Position numbers and translations under genes: made by a program. A stretch of 64,000 nucleotides of DNA from Erigeron canadensis (Eukaryota > Streptophyta > Magnoliopsida > Asterales > Asteraceae): positions 28,456,055 through 28,520,054 of the forward strand of contig NC_057762.1 of assembly GCF_010389155.1 (NCBI RefSeq), written 5' to 3'. The notes beneath the pieces were generated by a model. That model had not been told where the DNA came from, searched no databases, and worked only from the letters and a program-made list of their open reading frames with translations. Positions 21,801 to 34,044 of the stretch are shown here, one piece after another. Positions within the stretch are counted from its first letter, which is position 1. Every line of letters begins with the position of its first letter.

Positions 21801-24784
21801 ATTAGATGAGGGGTGGGACTAGCAGACGGTTCTCTGCAGAGACAGATGGTTTAAAGATAACAGAAGTCAAATTTCAAACAGAAACATTACGCACAATTGG
21901 CCAGCATTTGATCTCATGTTTCCAAAATAATTCCTCATATTGATTGATGAGGTAGACGTTAGGGCAACGGGCAGGTTTTGATCTAGATCCAATCCATTCA
22001 TGACATCTCACAGGTCAGTCAACTTGATCCAGCAGATCAAAACATAGAGGAGATCATTACTTTGGTCCATCCACTTATATAAAGAAATGCACATAGCTTA
22101 ATACTCAAAACTCCTATATAAAACCAAAAAACCATATAAAGTTGTATACAAATGTGTTGATTTGACTCATGATTCATCTATCTGGCTTAAGTGGGGCATA
22201 GTAAGATCGGGTTCATATCTGATATATTTGTAGGCCTAGAAGCTACACAGTGTGCCTATAGATTACACTAGTGGTTATACACATGTCATTATGTTTCTAT
22301 ATAAATGATCAATATATGTTTAGGATCTCATTTGACCAACTTGACAAGTACAAAATGACTCATTACACTCGAAGCAAAGAGAACATAATTTAAAGTATTA
22401 CTCCACTCCCAACATACCTTGTATGGATAAGTTGACCTTTGCAAACAAACCAGATCTGACAAGACATTGGTGCTTGTTGGCTAACATATACAGCTTTTTT
22501 AGACTTGGACTGCAACAAATCCCTGCAATCTTGACAAGTTGGTTCATTAATGCAAAAATAGGAGAAACGGGAAGAGAAAAAGCGCAATCTAATTTATATA
22601 AGTTAGTATACTGGAATATTTTGACTTCATAGATTTCAAATGAGAAGCGTCAGTTGAATGATAAGAAACTTTCATACTTCGAATGATGTTTCTTGGTTCC
22701 AGCTCCCATGACAAGCCACCGAATGTCATACTGAGTTATTGTTTGAACAATACCCGCTTCAACACTTTCAGCTTCTATCCACACCTTACCTGCATGCACC
22801 TACAGATATATGGAACTCCAACTTACCAAAACTTCTCAAGTTGACAATATCTAACCTCTACACATCAAAAACTACTTGTAGAGGTAGAAAATTTAACAGT
22901 TTAATCAATGAATGGGTTGATTCGGGTTTTGCTTAACGGGTAAGTGTAAAATAAAAAATAAATAAAAAAGCTAAAGGGGAACAGGTCAAAATGTGCCTAA
23001 ACTGTATGTTTAATGCATTATATCTCCTACATCATCCTATTCGAACATGTAATCATTTTTTTACTGATTACACTTACTCCTAAACTACCCACAAATTACC
23101 GAACTACGTGCGACCATAGTTTGAATGCTGGACTTACCCCTAAGAGGCAAGAGCCTCTACCAAGTGGGCTAACCCAACATTGGCATGTAATCATATTTGA
23201 CACGCTAATTGTGTACAAAAGAATATAAATTTTGGGAAAAACATGTTAAGGGTCAACAGACCATATAAAAACGTACACATTTTGACCCGTTACCCAAAAT
23301 GCCCCCTTGCCACCACAGCACCTCTTGTTACTCGATGCCTTGAATCTTCCTTTAAAATGCTAAAAACTATAGTTAATGGGAAGAAAGAGAGCTAAACAAT
23401 ACCCCGGACTGAGAAAGGGTGTGACTGTACTGATTTAATATTTTGTGCATCTTTGTTTGTTCAAGTTCGCAGCAAGCCTTGATCACCTGTTCTTTTAATC
23501 TGCTGGCAGAGAACTTGTCAACCACTGGAGAAAAGATATAACAAAATTAAACATTATAAACGGTTGAACCACTCAGGACATTTGTTAGTAAAGATTATAG
23601 TAGATATTGCATATATAATCTAGTTGGAGTAAATGAAGTCCTGTTCGTCACATTTTATTTTCCGATACTTTATCATGTAAAATTTAGTGGATATTTTGCA
23701 CCCGAGATACATTATAACCGAAGTATGGAAGCCCCTGCTAGATTCCAAAAATTTATTGAGTGGGCATAGAACAATAGTTGAATCCATGTCAGAATTTGAT
23801 ACGTCATGTGTAGGGCAAGACAAAACGAATCCCCTTCAAGCTCGCGAGCTCCCTCCCATCGCCCTCTGATCTCGTGATACGAACCCATCCCATAAGCTAG
23901 GTGTAGAACTCACTCCCAAGAGCTAGCTCAAAGGAGGAGGGGACACCTAGGCTTATAAACCACCAACCAATCCCATACTTGGCCGATGTGGGATCATATC
24001 ATCTCGCCCCCTCACTCCCTCCCCCCTAATTGGTAATATTTGTATACCATATCAGCAGTTTCATAACTAAAACTATTGATAAAAATAAACTCTAAGCTGG
24101 TTCAACTACACCTCTCCGCCCCTGTTATAAAAAAACACCTAATCCACCACCTATGTCTAATCATAGCAAATATTGTGATAATAATGTAATATGTGCACCG
24201 TTTCAATTGTAGAATCTGTCTTGCACAAAACGTAAATAAACTCCCTAAATCAGACGTTCAACGTACGTTATGCAGAATCCATTAGAGAATCCACATACCA
24301 TCTCATAAAGGTTTTCACTAAATATCTCAACCTAATATAATACAATTAAACCTTACCAACTAGAAAAAAAAAATCATTTAAGAAAGCACACGTCCTCATA
24401 AATTTCATATATAACTTAATAATGCAAGTACACAACATCATAATCAAATGTCAAAATTTCAAATAACAAGTTATCATTTGCATTTTGCAAACGCAATAAC
24501 CAGATAATCAACTCACCTACAAACGGGCCCCGGATTTCAACCCGGGCCTCTGCTCGGTAAGTAGACCACCATCACCCGAAACATAAAACCAAAAAAAAAA
24601 GGAACTTACAAATTGTAACCAACTGAGCAGGTTGATGTACATAAAGCAAACAAATATTCTTGATTCCATGAAAAAACTGAACAGCCCATAATATCAATAA
24701 TTTGGATTCCTTAACATTCTTTCCGACCGCCACAAACACTGTGTTCTCAACATCCTTAAACTCATCATCCACTTCACTCCCCAT
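15817..24784 (-). CDS. U-box kinase E3 ligase (PUB32/33-like)
   Basis: Nine exons: 24784-24610, 23524-23403, 22784-22678, 22522-22418, 21833-21551, 21454-21308, 18892-18365, 17938-17189, 15999-15817. Joined frame 799 aa, stop at 15817. Order: N-terminal USP-like domain (about 1-165, VFVAVGKNVKESKLLILWAV... to the QIWFVCKGQLIHTR end), Ser-rich linker, coiled coil (about 270-420), kinase-like domain (GEGRCGSVYKG, VAIK, HGDLK near 565, YMDPE, SDIYSFGVVLLRILTGRPAL), then a C-terminal U-box (CPIFQEVMKDPYIAADGFTY, SPMTN). It should ubiquitinate substrates as a RING-like E3. The catalytic loop has HGD in place of HRD (usual in this family) and DLG in place of DFG, so kinase activity may be weak. Long intron 6 (18893-21307) is inflated by insertions. 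Confidence 0.93.
16127..16415. mobile_element. 289-bp Mutator-like foldback MITE, 9-bp TSD
   Basis: It is almost entirely an inverted repeat. The left arm gggataagtatccgggaatg... is matched by the right arm ending ggatacttatccc for about 125 bp. A perfect 9-bp target duplication, aagtgaatt, is present at 16118-16126 and 16416-16424. It sits in the last intron of the U-box kinase gene. Non-coding. Confidence 0.88.
17993..18287. repeat. GGTCAA-rich intron repeat with TGGCAA ends
   Basis: It starts actagatgtggcaa and ends attgccacctatg, giving short inverted termini. The body carries gggtcagatgggttgggt and tttgacccctttgacccc words. It lies in the intron between the coiled-coil/kinase exon and the main kinase exon of the U-box gene. 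Same family as 3057-3422. Confidence 0.6.
19186..19350. mobile_element. Single copy of the cacccaa-type MITE
   Basis: Contains aaggctgttagatacctaagc, actcacatatta, aaccataaaaatcatagggg and tagtatgtgaggggtt, the same ordered blocks as one unit of the composite element at 7976-8299. It lies in intron 6 of the U-box gene and is followed by a short TA/TAGA microsatellite (19350-19390). Confidence 0.55.
19413..20012. mobile_element. Long-TIR foldback with GGTGGT module
   Basis: The left arm (tagtacaagcatttaaaaaa..., to acatgtgtaagtt near 19575) and the right arm (from about 19853 to tttaaatgcttgtacta at 20008) are inverted repeats of about 160 bp with small gaps. Inside the arms are (CCA)n/(GGT)n tracts and the acatgtgtaagt ... 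atcatggtggtgg ... ggagatgat module shared with 8878-9376. The 270-bp centre is GC-rich for this window. Frames of up to 93 codons here are low-complexity artefacts. It lies in intron 6 of the U-box gene; no clear TSD. Confidence 0.75.
20630..21165. mobile_element. Foldback flanking a GGTTGCAGG minisatellite
   Basis: The left part has two copies of attct(c/t)gagttttttttcca followed by aaaggaaaag tracts (about 20640 and 20700). The right part has the inverse, cttttcttttaataaaaact then cgagaatgc, plus an aactcgagaatgg copy. Between them, 20806-21030 is a minisatellite of ggtttccggtggtggttgca-like units. Non-coding, inside intron 6 of the U-box gene. Confidence 0.6.
23525..24609. other. First intron of the U-box gene
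   Basis: A 1085-bp intron. At about 23835-24010 it contains a block with gagctagctcaaaggaggag, cttataaaccaccaacc and ttggccgatgtgggatcat. This resembles the promoter-like part of a small LTR or TRIM element; no second copy is in the window, so the identity is uncertain. No coding sequence. Confidence 0.4.
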
Positions 24785-26300
24785 TCCCCTTCTTATTATT
24801 ATTATTACTTAGAATTATATTTATATTTATATATCTTTTTCCTGTTTCTTTTCTACACATCCACAAAACAGAAAACAACCCTTTAAAACTTAATTGGTTT
24901 TTTGACAAGAAAAAAAAAAGAAAGAAAAAAAGAGTGTGGATATGTGTGTGGCCGACTAGAACACAAACAACACAATTTTGATGGGAAAAAAAAAAAACAA
25001 AGTTATTATAGTCATAAATTGGGCATTTATGTTAGTAAAGACCTTATAGATATTGAAAAACTGATGATATGATATGTATGTACTAAAAGTAAATCATGGG
25101 TGTTGTGATTAAGTCAACAGAGTCTAGGTTGGGTTGGACATCAACTTTTCGTTTGTACAAATTGCAAACATTTAATTCTAACTAACTAATGATATTTTAA
25201 AAATATAATAAATAGTTATAGATAAAAATATTTTTTTATTTGATCTAACAATGTACGAATAACCCACCAACAAAATTATAACTCATTCAAAACCGGAATT
25301 GCTAATTGCATTTTAATAAGCGTTAAGACATCATTTTACTAGCTTAATTGTGAAGATAATGTTGACTTTACCAACAAATTGTGGACAGATTTCTCATTAT
25401 GATATGGTTAGTGTCATTTTCATCAATTTAATACCCATTTTTCTTGAAGGTCCATTGGAGGAATGTGTTGAATCACTCAAAAGCTTCTTCAAGGAAATTG
25501 CTTTGTTAACTTTACTTTATTGTTTCTTTTCAATATAGCCAATACTTATCTTTCCATTGGCTACTTTTTAATGAGCATTTAGGATTGAAGTAACTAAATT
25601 TTTAAATAAATAAATTTAAAAAAAAAATGTGAATATAAACTTCATGTTCCATTTGATAGTGATGGCTATTGGCTAATACATATTAGTGCATGTGCATCTT
25701 TTGCTAAACAATGGTTTGGTATTTATGATTTACTATTTTTTGTGATTGGAACATGTTACGTATGTTATCATACGAAAAAAGGAAAGTGATATTGATATCA
25801 GATAGATTGATCTATCTATCCTATCTAATAAAATAAATCATCTCTTTTTTTCTATAAACTTTTTACTTTTGAAAATGAAAAATACTCTTGTTTTTTGTTC
25901 ACTAATTTAAATATCTCCATCTAATATACTTATAATACCCTTAATGGAATACAATAATTTACAGTATAGATCCTCTAACACTTAGAGTGACTACAATATC
26001 ACATTTAACATCAACTACTTATATGGAATATCTATGTATATTTACATATAAAAAAAAGGAAAATGATAATGACAGTCCTAAGGGTTTTCATTAACAACTT
26101 ATTACATGCATAAAAAAATAGTACTTTATATATTAATAAGCGCTCCCTGAATTTTTGCAAGACAAAGAACGAATATTAATACATCAAATTAATTAATATT
26201 GACAGCTCTAAGGGTTGTCATTAACAAAACTCTAAAAGAAATAGCCTATTTTTATTTATGGTAACGTTGAAAGTTACTCTATGCAATATTATTAAAATGA
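24785..26300. other. U-box gene upstream region
   Basis: Contains a TTATTATTATTATTA run directly above the start codon and long A-rich tracts at 24900-25005. The segment 25815-25990 (gatctatctatcctatctaa... tactcttgttttttgttcac) resembles the 5' part of the small Helitron-like sequences at 34550 and 37651. No gene recognised. Confidence 0.4.
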
Positions 26301-26302
26301 GA

Positions 26303-26455
26303 AATGATTAATCATCCTGACCAAATAGCCTAATAATCCTCTTAACTATGAGATGATAATATGTGGAAAAATCAGGGAGCAAGATTAAAAAGAGAATTAG
26401 TGGATATCACATGTCATCTTCTTAATGTATTAGAAAGATTATAAGGCTCTTTGGT
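26303..26455. mobile_element. MITE copy related to 62945-63123
   Basis: Starts gaaatgattaatcatcctga, then ccaaatagcctaataatcct, cttaactatgagatgataat and, further on, acatgtcatcttcttaat. The same ordered blocks, reversed and complemented, make up the element at 62945-63123. The right terminus is eroded. Confidence 0.5.
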
Positions 26456-27409
26456 TTGAAAGATTTATTATTTTCTTATTAAAATACCCCTTACTCTTAC
26501 TCTTTTTCTAAATCGTCTTCTTCTTTTTTTTTTTAATATTTTAGTTATTTTTACTAATAGATCTATAATACCATTATATTAATTACATTTATATATCAAT
26601 AGCATACATTGTTCATCATCACCACTATCAATTGCCACCGCCACCAGTCATCACCATATTGCGCCACTACTGCCGCATTTACTTAGTATGTGTTTAAAAG
26701 ATTATGTCCATGATTAATCAATTTATCATTTTTAATAAAAAAAAAAAGTTTTAAAAGTTTAAGCTCAAAGTTAAACTTATAGAGCACTACATGTCTACCC
26801 AATACTTGGCCCAACAAGTAACAGACTCACTGACAAAGGCCGAACATGATTTCGCACCCAAAAAGTGAACAGATGACTGACTCAACGGGTCAACGACAAA
26901 TGCAATAGCTGATGCGGTTTTTACTTTTTAGTTATTGTGTATGCACTAAAATCAGTAAAAATGTAAAATCCACATATTCACCATAAGTTTGAAAGGGAAA
27001 AAAAATCACGATTTATTATAAGATATAGCAAATGACATATTTAAAAAATAAAATTATAGAAGATATGTTATTGATGTACTAATTGCAAGTTACATTTTGC
27101 AATGACGTTAGACTAAAAGAAGCCTTCTCACCATGAGGGGTCTTTGACACATGACACCATGTCATCTAAGGAGGCAATCCAAAAAAAATGAGGGTGCGAG
27201 CCATCTTGCAAGGGTTGGGGTCTTGCTCCATATGACAGTAACTAATGATTGATTATTAAAAAAAAATTGTTTTTATTGTTTTTTTTTTCAATTTTTATTT
27301 CACAAAGTAGATATAAAAATACTAATTAAGTTCCATTATCATCAAAGAGTCATTAAAAATAATTTTTAAAAAGATACATACTAGTTTTAAAAAAACATAA
27401 ACTAAAAGG
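26456..27409. other. Intergenic, repeat-like
   Basis: The segment 26456-26690 ends in caccactatcaattgccacc followed by gccgc-rich sequence, reminiscent of eroded Helitron ends. The remainder to 27409 is AT-rich with homopolymer runs. No coding region recognised. Confidence 0.4.
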
Positions 27410-27509
27410 TTAATCATTGTCATCATCGCTAACGTAGTCGTTGATGTTGGGCACATCAGCTTCATCCTCATGTTGCAAGCGGATCGTTCATACATGATCC
27501 ATCAAATCC
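27410..27509 (-). pseudogene. PIF/Harbinger transposase C-terminal fragment
   Basis: Read on the minus strand, the bases left of the LTR element at 27510 give DLMDHV, an in-frame TGA, then TIRLQHEDEADVPNIN and an acidic tail ending in a TAA (27410-27412). This continues the transposase fragment at 34045-34520, interrupted by the 6.5-kb insertion 27510-34044. The TGA stands where related transposases usually have Trp. Harbinger transposases end with a comparable Leu/Asp/His/Trp helix and an acidic tail. Inactive remnant. Confidence 0.6.
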
Positions 27510-29499
27510 TGTAACATCCCAAGATTTTTGAGATAAATAAATTAACTCTTTTTTGTAGTTTTAACATTAAAATAATTTCCTAGTATTTTATTATTAGATA
27601 TGGGGATAAATTAGATGAAACCTTAGTGGATAACGGATAAAATACCTATTTGTTTTTGGTTAAAAACGTGACTTAAGGAGAACCCATCTCCTGATGATTC
27701 ATCAAAATGCTATTCAACTTGTTTCTTCTTCCCTATTCTCTATCAATCTCTAATTCAAGAACCATGCATCCTTGAGTGAATCATTCATATAAAATTTATA
27801 TGAAATCTACAATAAAAATAACCACTATCAAGCTTTCTAATAACTTAAAGTATGTACTTGATATCTCATTTCAATTCCAATCAATAAATCATTCATGGGA
27901 TAATAATAATAATAATCTCCAAATTTTCTAGCAATCAAATTGGTGGGTTGAGGTTATGTATGTGTGTGGGTCGACATTTACAAGAAAGGAGAGCAAGGAA
28001 ATTTGTAATTCTTACATTCTAGTTGTTATTGCTCAAAGGTATAATTTTTATTTTATTATTAGTTAAATTAGGGTTCATGCAAGTAAGTAATTTGGGGTTT
28101 TGATGAAATGAGTCATTTAGGTTAATTTCAATTTAGGGTTCTTGAATTGATAAAAATTGGGGGTTTTCTTAAAATGGGTTATTTACTTAAAATCAAGTTA
28201 GGGCTCATGAAAGTTGTCAAATTAGGGATTTTGAAATGAGTTTGGTTATGTTGTAATGCTTTTCTAAATCCTTACTTGTAATGATGCATGTTGATATGTG
28301 AACTCATGAATATTTTAATGAAAGTATTTAGTGATTTTTATGGTCAAAGCAAGAAAATGATGATTTTGAGTAATAATGTGGTATGACCATATAGAAGTGA
28401 TTATGAGAAAATGGAAATAATGATTTTTGAGTAAAATGTGTATGGTCATATTGATGAGATAATGAAATTGGGATTTTCGTATTAAAATGAGTTATGGCCA
28501 TGTTTTTGTGAAAGTGAAATGAGATTTGGAAATGAGTCAACTCAAAGATAATATGAGTTTGAATTGGGTAAAAGAATTGTAACGCCCCTAATTTTCTAAA
28601 CAATACAAAATGATATCAAATAACTAAAAGGGCTAAAAGGGCGTTAATCTTATTCAAAGTCAAACAAAAGTCAACCTTACAAATCAAAATAAGTACTTCT
28701 AAGGCTGGAAATAAACTCTAAAGCAAAGGGGTGCTAAGTCCACTTCTATCTACTCTCTTCTCTCGATCCCAAAGCCCGCTTGATTACCTGCCGTATAAGA
28801 AAGAAAAAAAAAAAGAATACGGCTGAGCAAAAGCCCAGTGACGGATATGACAAAAGCTGAAGTAAAATATTAAAAGTAGAGACATAATTCAAAAACAAAC
28901 TTATTACCTTAACAAACTTATTTCAAATCAAAGCACACATACGTATAGTTTCACAAATACCTTAGACTTAACAAATCAAAATATACTATAAAACCAAGCT
29001 TCATAAAATAATGCACATAAGAGCCAAACAAATAACTTATCAAAAGGGCCGAATGAAATCATAGGGTAGCTACTCCACTAATCATTCATTTATGGTGCAA
29101 ACGCCTCGTATGACACTACAAAAGCGCCTACCGTCAAACTTATCAAATTATGCCTGGGACCGATCCATACGCCTCCTATCAAAATATGATATAATGAGCT
29201 CGAACCATTATCGGGTTATCAAAAGGAGACGCCGTAGAACAAATCAAATACACCGTTACGACCGGTGTCACGTCATCGGTGTCACAATAACGCGCTCATG
29301 GGACCTCCATGGATAGGTTACTCTTATATGCACATCTTAAGAACCGTTTTGACCGACTTATATACTCATATTTATCGAAAATATTTTAAAGAGACAAAAA
29401 TAAATTTTAAGGCGAATAGATGATCAAAACATTTTAATTAATAACTTAAAAACACATCTTCGTCCACCCGATTCTTACAAAATTTCCATGGAGTCACTT

Positions 29500-29700
29500 A
29501 TAAATTTTCGGGCCAATCAATATGATTCATAATATGCGACAGTATTAATTTTCGTGGCCAAGGAATATGATTCATAATATGCGACTGTATTATCTTTCGG
29601 CCAATCAATATTCGAGGGACATATTATAACCCACAAAATGCGATTGTATTATTCTTTGAGCCAACGAATATTCAAGGGACATATTAGTGTTCAATTTATC
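29500..29700. repeat. Short tandem blocks in the inner LTR element
   Basis: Three to four diverged units with the order ccaatcaatatgattcataa, tatgcgac(a/t)gtatta, tttcgg/cgagggacatatta, about 60-75 bp each. Such blocks often lie in long plant LTRs. No function can be assigned. Confidence 0.6.
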
Positions 29701-31208
29701 GAGTCAAATGTAACACACCAAACCCACCTTTTTCGGGACAATTTTCGAATCGGGTTTCAAGAGACGGTTTTGACACAAGTATAGAGAATAATATAGAACA
29801 TCAAAGTCAAGGATATCACAATACTTATACAAAAGCTAACAAATAGATAACTTTTCAAATAGCACGTTATAAAATTAGACACAAGTCAAACAAAGTTTGG
29901 AGAGAAAAGATGTTACCGGAAAGATGGATCCTAATAGTACTTAAGAATATCCGTACCTCAATAAGCGTATAAACTTCATATGCCGATATATTCCACACCA
30001 AGATTCTCAAGAGCATCTACATTGAATGATTTAACTAAGTATAAATACTTCAAATACTCTTCTTAATATGGCCGAAATAGTGTTCTTATTTTTCTTTTCG
30101 TTTTAACTATCGAACAAACCAAATGACAGTGTTGAATAACTTAAAAGATCGTTATAATCGTGCCTTTAAAATATTAGTAGACTTATGATGGATATAAACT
30201 TTAAGAGGAAACTTTTGCTAAAGAAGACATTTTGTTCTGATACAAAGTGTTATATTTACAGCTTATCATCAATGAATTACAAAGCTATATTTCTTTCAAG
30301 ATGAATTTTTGTTTTTATCAAGATAGACTAATAATAAGTGTTGAAATCAGTAATATAATCTTTACATATATTTTAAGGAGGATCATCATATAAAACTTTA
30401 GAATTTGCCATGAATATTCAAAATTGTATCATCTTCAAATCTTTGCACAGTTTACAAAAGTCGGACTGTCTATGCTTACGGATTCATGACACTCTTTATG
30501 ACATTATTATTATCGATTAAAAGGTATATATATTGTTTTGCTAATACGTTACTTAATATAAGACGCGTAAGTCATCATTATGAAAATCGTGGATTATAAA
30601 CAGTTAAACTAAAATGGACGTGTAATAAATTTATTTGGGATGATCGAAATATACCTCCTTAGGCGAACCCAAGCCTTGTAACGAAACAAAACAAAATTCG
30701 AAAAGTATTGAACGAATTAGAACCCACTCGAAACGATCTCAAAGGGAAACTAGAAGCTTTTCACCATCATCCCTTCTAATGGCCTCTAAAGATAAACATT
30801 GTCACCATAGCTTCCTCGTATGTGTGTGTATATATATATTCATATTGTGATGCGAGAGTTGTATCGACAGTTGATCATTTAGCATATTAGTACAAGCGGC
30901 CAAAAAGGTTGATCCGTTAAAGGAGCGATGAAGGAGTCGATTTAATTATATATATATATGGCTACCACTACAAAGAAAAAAAAATAAATAATGTTTTAAT
31001 CTAGACCATTGAAAATAAACCAATAAGTTAATCTCTACCATTAAAACTAAAAGTCAACTTTGATGGTTAATTATGGCAATAATGCATTAATCCATAATTA
31101 AAAAACCAATTATTAGTTATAAATAAATAAATATAATATAGATAATAAAGGTGCATCAAGTTAGCATTTAAAAAAAATTGCATCTCCATGATAGATATAT
31201 ATATATGT

Positions 31209-31550
31209 TATCCAAAAGAAAAAAAAGAGTTTGTATAAGATCCAATTAAAACATATTGAAAATTTGATTCTAATTAAAACCTAATATATATATAAAAAAG
31301 AGAAAGTGATGTACCTTTTTGATTAAGATATATAATAAATCTTGAATGAGTTTATATTGATTTGGATTTAATATTCAAGTATCCAAAGGAAAAAAAAGAG
31401 TTTGTATAAGATCCAATTAAAACATATTGAAAATTTGATTCTAATTAAAACCTAATATATAAAAAAGGAGAAAGTGATGTACCTTTTTGATTAAGATATA
31501 TAATAAATCTTGAATGGGTTTATATTGATTTGGATTTAATATTCAAGTAA
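31209..31550. repeat. 171-bp near-identical tandem duplication
   Basis: Copy one is 31209-31379 and copy two starts at 31380. Both start tatccaaa(a/g)gaaaaaaaag, continue with agagtttgtataagatccaa and end with gatttggatttaatattcaa. Copy two differs by a few substitutions and a short TA deletion, so the duplication is recent relative to the surrounding element. Confidence 0.85.
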
Positions 31551-34044
31551 CCCTCTATCATAAATCGTGCTTTATTCTGCGATCGTCTCATGTTCAGTGA
31601 TTCCTATTGTGTTTAGATTTACTTAGGAAAACGGATGAGGGTGATGATGGTTAACTTTATCAACCGTCAATTTAAAATTTTAATGCACGAGTAAATAACT
31701 TTATATAAAATAGTAACTAAGACAAGTATAAGTATAATTATAAAATAATTAATTGGGATTGACGAGTTCGGTTAACGAATTGATAAAATCCAACACGAAC
31801 CTGACCTCATATCAATATCGAGTTTGAAATCTCAATTTAAATCTGTCAATCCGTAAACGCAAACCCAACCCAACCGCCAACCTAAAAAAAATGGGTTCAC
31901 AGGTTAAATGAATAGGTTAATTGATTTCAAGTCATATGAGTTGATGAATTGGTAGATTAGCGGGTTGGCTTCAGGTCATATGGGTTAATGCTTTGACCCG
32001 GTCAACGACCGGGTATTGATCTAGTTTTTGTAGGTTTATGGTGAATGTGTCGGCCGAGAGGAATGTATAAATTTACACATATTTCTTTTATCAAAATCCA
32101 CAAAACATTAAACTTATTAACAATCTTGTAGATAGTGATTTTACTACGGCTGGAATAAGAAATCAATTTTGGTTTCTTTGTTGAGGGTTTCGAATGGGGA
32201 TGACGAAAAGGGCGAAAGATTTATATATTTGTAGGTTCACGAACTGACATAGTGTTAGGAATTTGATAAGCATATATATATAGATATAAATGGATCGTTG
32301 TTGCTATATGAAAAGTCATAATACAAGGATTTATAATTTCAAGAGATAATTATACAAATTTTCCATCCTTTAGTTTCCTAACTTTAATTAACCTTTTACA
32401 TTTAGTTTCAATAAAGTTGATTGGTCTTAAGAAATATTTGTTAGTTAAAATCCATCAAAATTCAATCCGTTTTTTTTTTCTTTTCTTTCCCACTCGTCCA
32501 AGACATCATATTTATTTTATTTAGTTGCCTTTGAACCTTAACAAAGAAGAATTTAATGTTGGAAGCTTTAGGCTTTAGGATAAATTTACCAAAATACATG
32601 TTTCAAAAATTTCGTTAATCATGACAGTTTACTGAGTGTTGAACTTATGTTAAGAAAATGAAAATTTTTAACTACTTAGGGTAAAATGTATTAATTTAAT
32701 TATTGTAATTTAACTTTTGAAATTTTTTGTTTACATATTATCTTATTTATAGTGTTTTAGTTTTACGGGATATTACAAGAATGCTAGTGAATGGTTAGTG
32801 ATTGGCTATGGTTGATAGCCTTAATTATGATGGATGACCTTATATGTGTTTTGAATTTGATTTGCTAGATTGAAAGCTTGTAATTTGTGTTCTTGCGGTC
32901 ATCATGGATTTGATTGACGTGAAAAAGGTGAGTACTCTTGCATACAATTATATGCATGTTGGGTCGATTATCATATGATGATGGATTCCGTGTATTGTAA
33001 TCGATTTGGCGTTAGGGCCTAATTTGAGGTCGGGACCTAATAATCCCATAGTTGATTTGAGATGAGGCCTAAGAACCTCTTGTTGTATTGAGATAAAGCC
33101 TAAGAACCTTTAGGGCCTAAGAATCCCTTGAGATTATTGTTTAGCGTATATGGATCCATGTATGTGTTGTAAGCGCAAAGGTGAGTATGCAAGTGATGGT
33201 ATGACGATACTATTGGCTACATGTGATAGTCCTTTGTGTGTTTTTGCCCTCCTTCGTGTGTATAAGCGTATGCAATGGTATTCACTAAGCTTTGACTTAT
33301 TCTTTTAGTTGTTACCCTTTTTATAGGTTATTCCGGAAGTGAAACAAAGATAAGTGCTTGAAGATTGAAGTTGCTTTGGGTATATTAGCTATTTGCGTAA
33401 AATGATATTGTTCATAGATATCATAGTGATCCTTTGAACTTTTGGCTCTTGATATGATTTGGGTCATTTTGGTTAAATTTTGGTAATGTCAAGTTGGTGT
33501 CTTGAGTAATGAAATTATAAGGTTTTGAAATGTAATATGAAGATTTAATATTATTATGGCAATTTGGGTAAACGCTAGAAATTGACCCGTATGGTCATTG
33601 GTTTGTAAATTGAAATGTTTGATGAAAAGAAAGTCTTCTTATATTGAGTTATGTCTTCCAAATTTTGGTGTTTTGGTTCAAGTGTTTGAGATTAAATGCA
33701 TTGGAAATGGTGGAACTTTTGTGTGCAGAAAACGACGGATGTTGGCACAGCATCCGCCAAAGCATCCGCAGGTCAACACTTTAGCTTCTGCAGTTTAGGG
33801 CGGACATCCGCCATAGCATCCGCCGTTCGCTGTCTTCAACACACCTTTTTCTCAAGTCTTCATTTGGATTTTCCGAGTCTCGAAACTTGTTTACTAGTCT
33901 AATTACATCAATTTAAGAATATTCCATTTGTCATTTCTGGAATTGGAGAATTTTAATTTTTGGTGAAAATTGGCAATATTTTTTCTAAGTATTGAAAACA
34001 TATAAACAAGGTCAACTATAAATAAAAATGGTCAAGTCAAGTCG

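Larger units (their letters stand above)
28578..32777 (-). mobile_element. Inner LTR element, 4.2 kb, 5-bp TSD agaat
   Basis: Begins TGTAACGCCCC and ends GGGATATTACA. It is flanked by an exact 5-bp target duplication, agaat, at 28573-28577 and 32778-32782, inserted in the outer LTR element. The cttttgctcagccgtattc-type signature on the minus strand suggests reverse orientation relative to the host LTR. No gag or pol reading frame survives. It could be a long solo LTR or a non-autonomous element. Local repeats lie inside at 29500-29700 and 31209-31550. Confidence 0.75.
27510..34044 (+). mobile_element. Outer LTR element, probable solo LTR (about 2.3 kb)
   Basis: Begins TGTAACATCCC and ends GGGACGTTACA, the palindromic TG...CA termini common in plant Ty3-type LTRs. 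Candidate 5-bp target repeats aatcc (27505-27509) and aattc (34045-34049) differ at one base. It is split by the inner element 28578-32777. Removing that and one 5-bp repeat leaves about 2.33 kb with no gag/pol sequence, consistent with a solo LTR. It includes short repeats of the form gggcctaagaaccctt (about 33010-33140) and a gcatccgcc-rich palindromic stretch (33735-33830). Confidence 0.65.

Noticed and set aside
23835..24010. Possible Cassandra-type TRIM with embedded 5S rRNA
   Set aside because: The ccgatgtgggatcat and cttataaaccaccaacc block looks LTR-like, but no 5S rRNA internal control region is visible and no second LTR was found.
24520..24570. tRNA-like palindrome ggccccggatttcaacccgggcc
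   Set aside because: No acceptor stem, D arm or anticodon arm can be drawn around it, and it lies in an intron; I do not call a tRNA.
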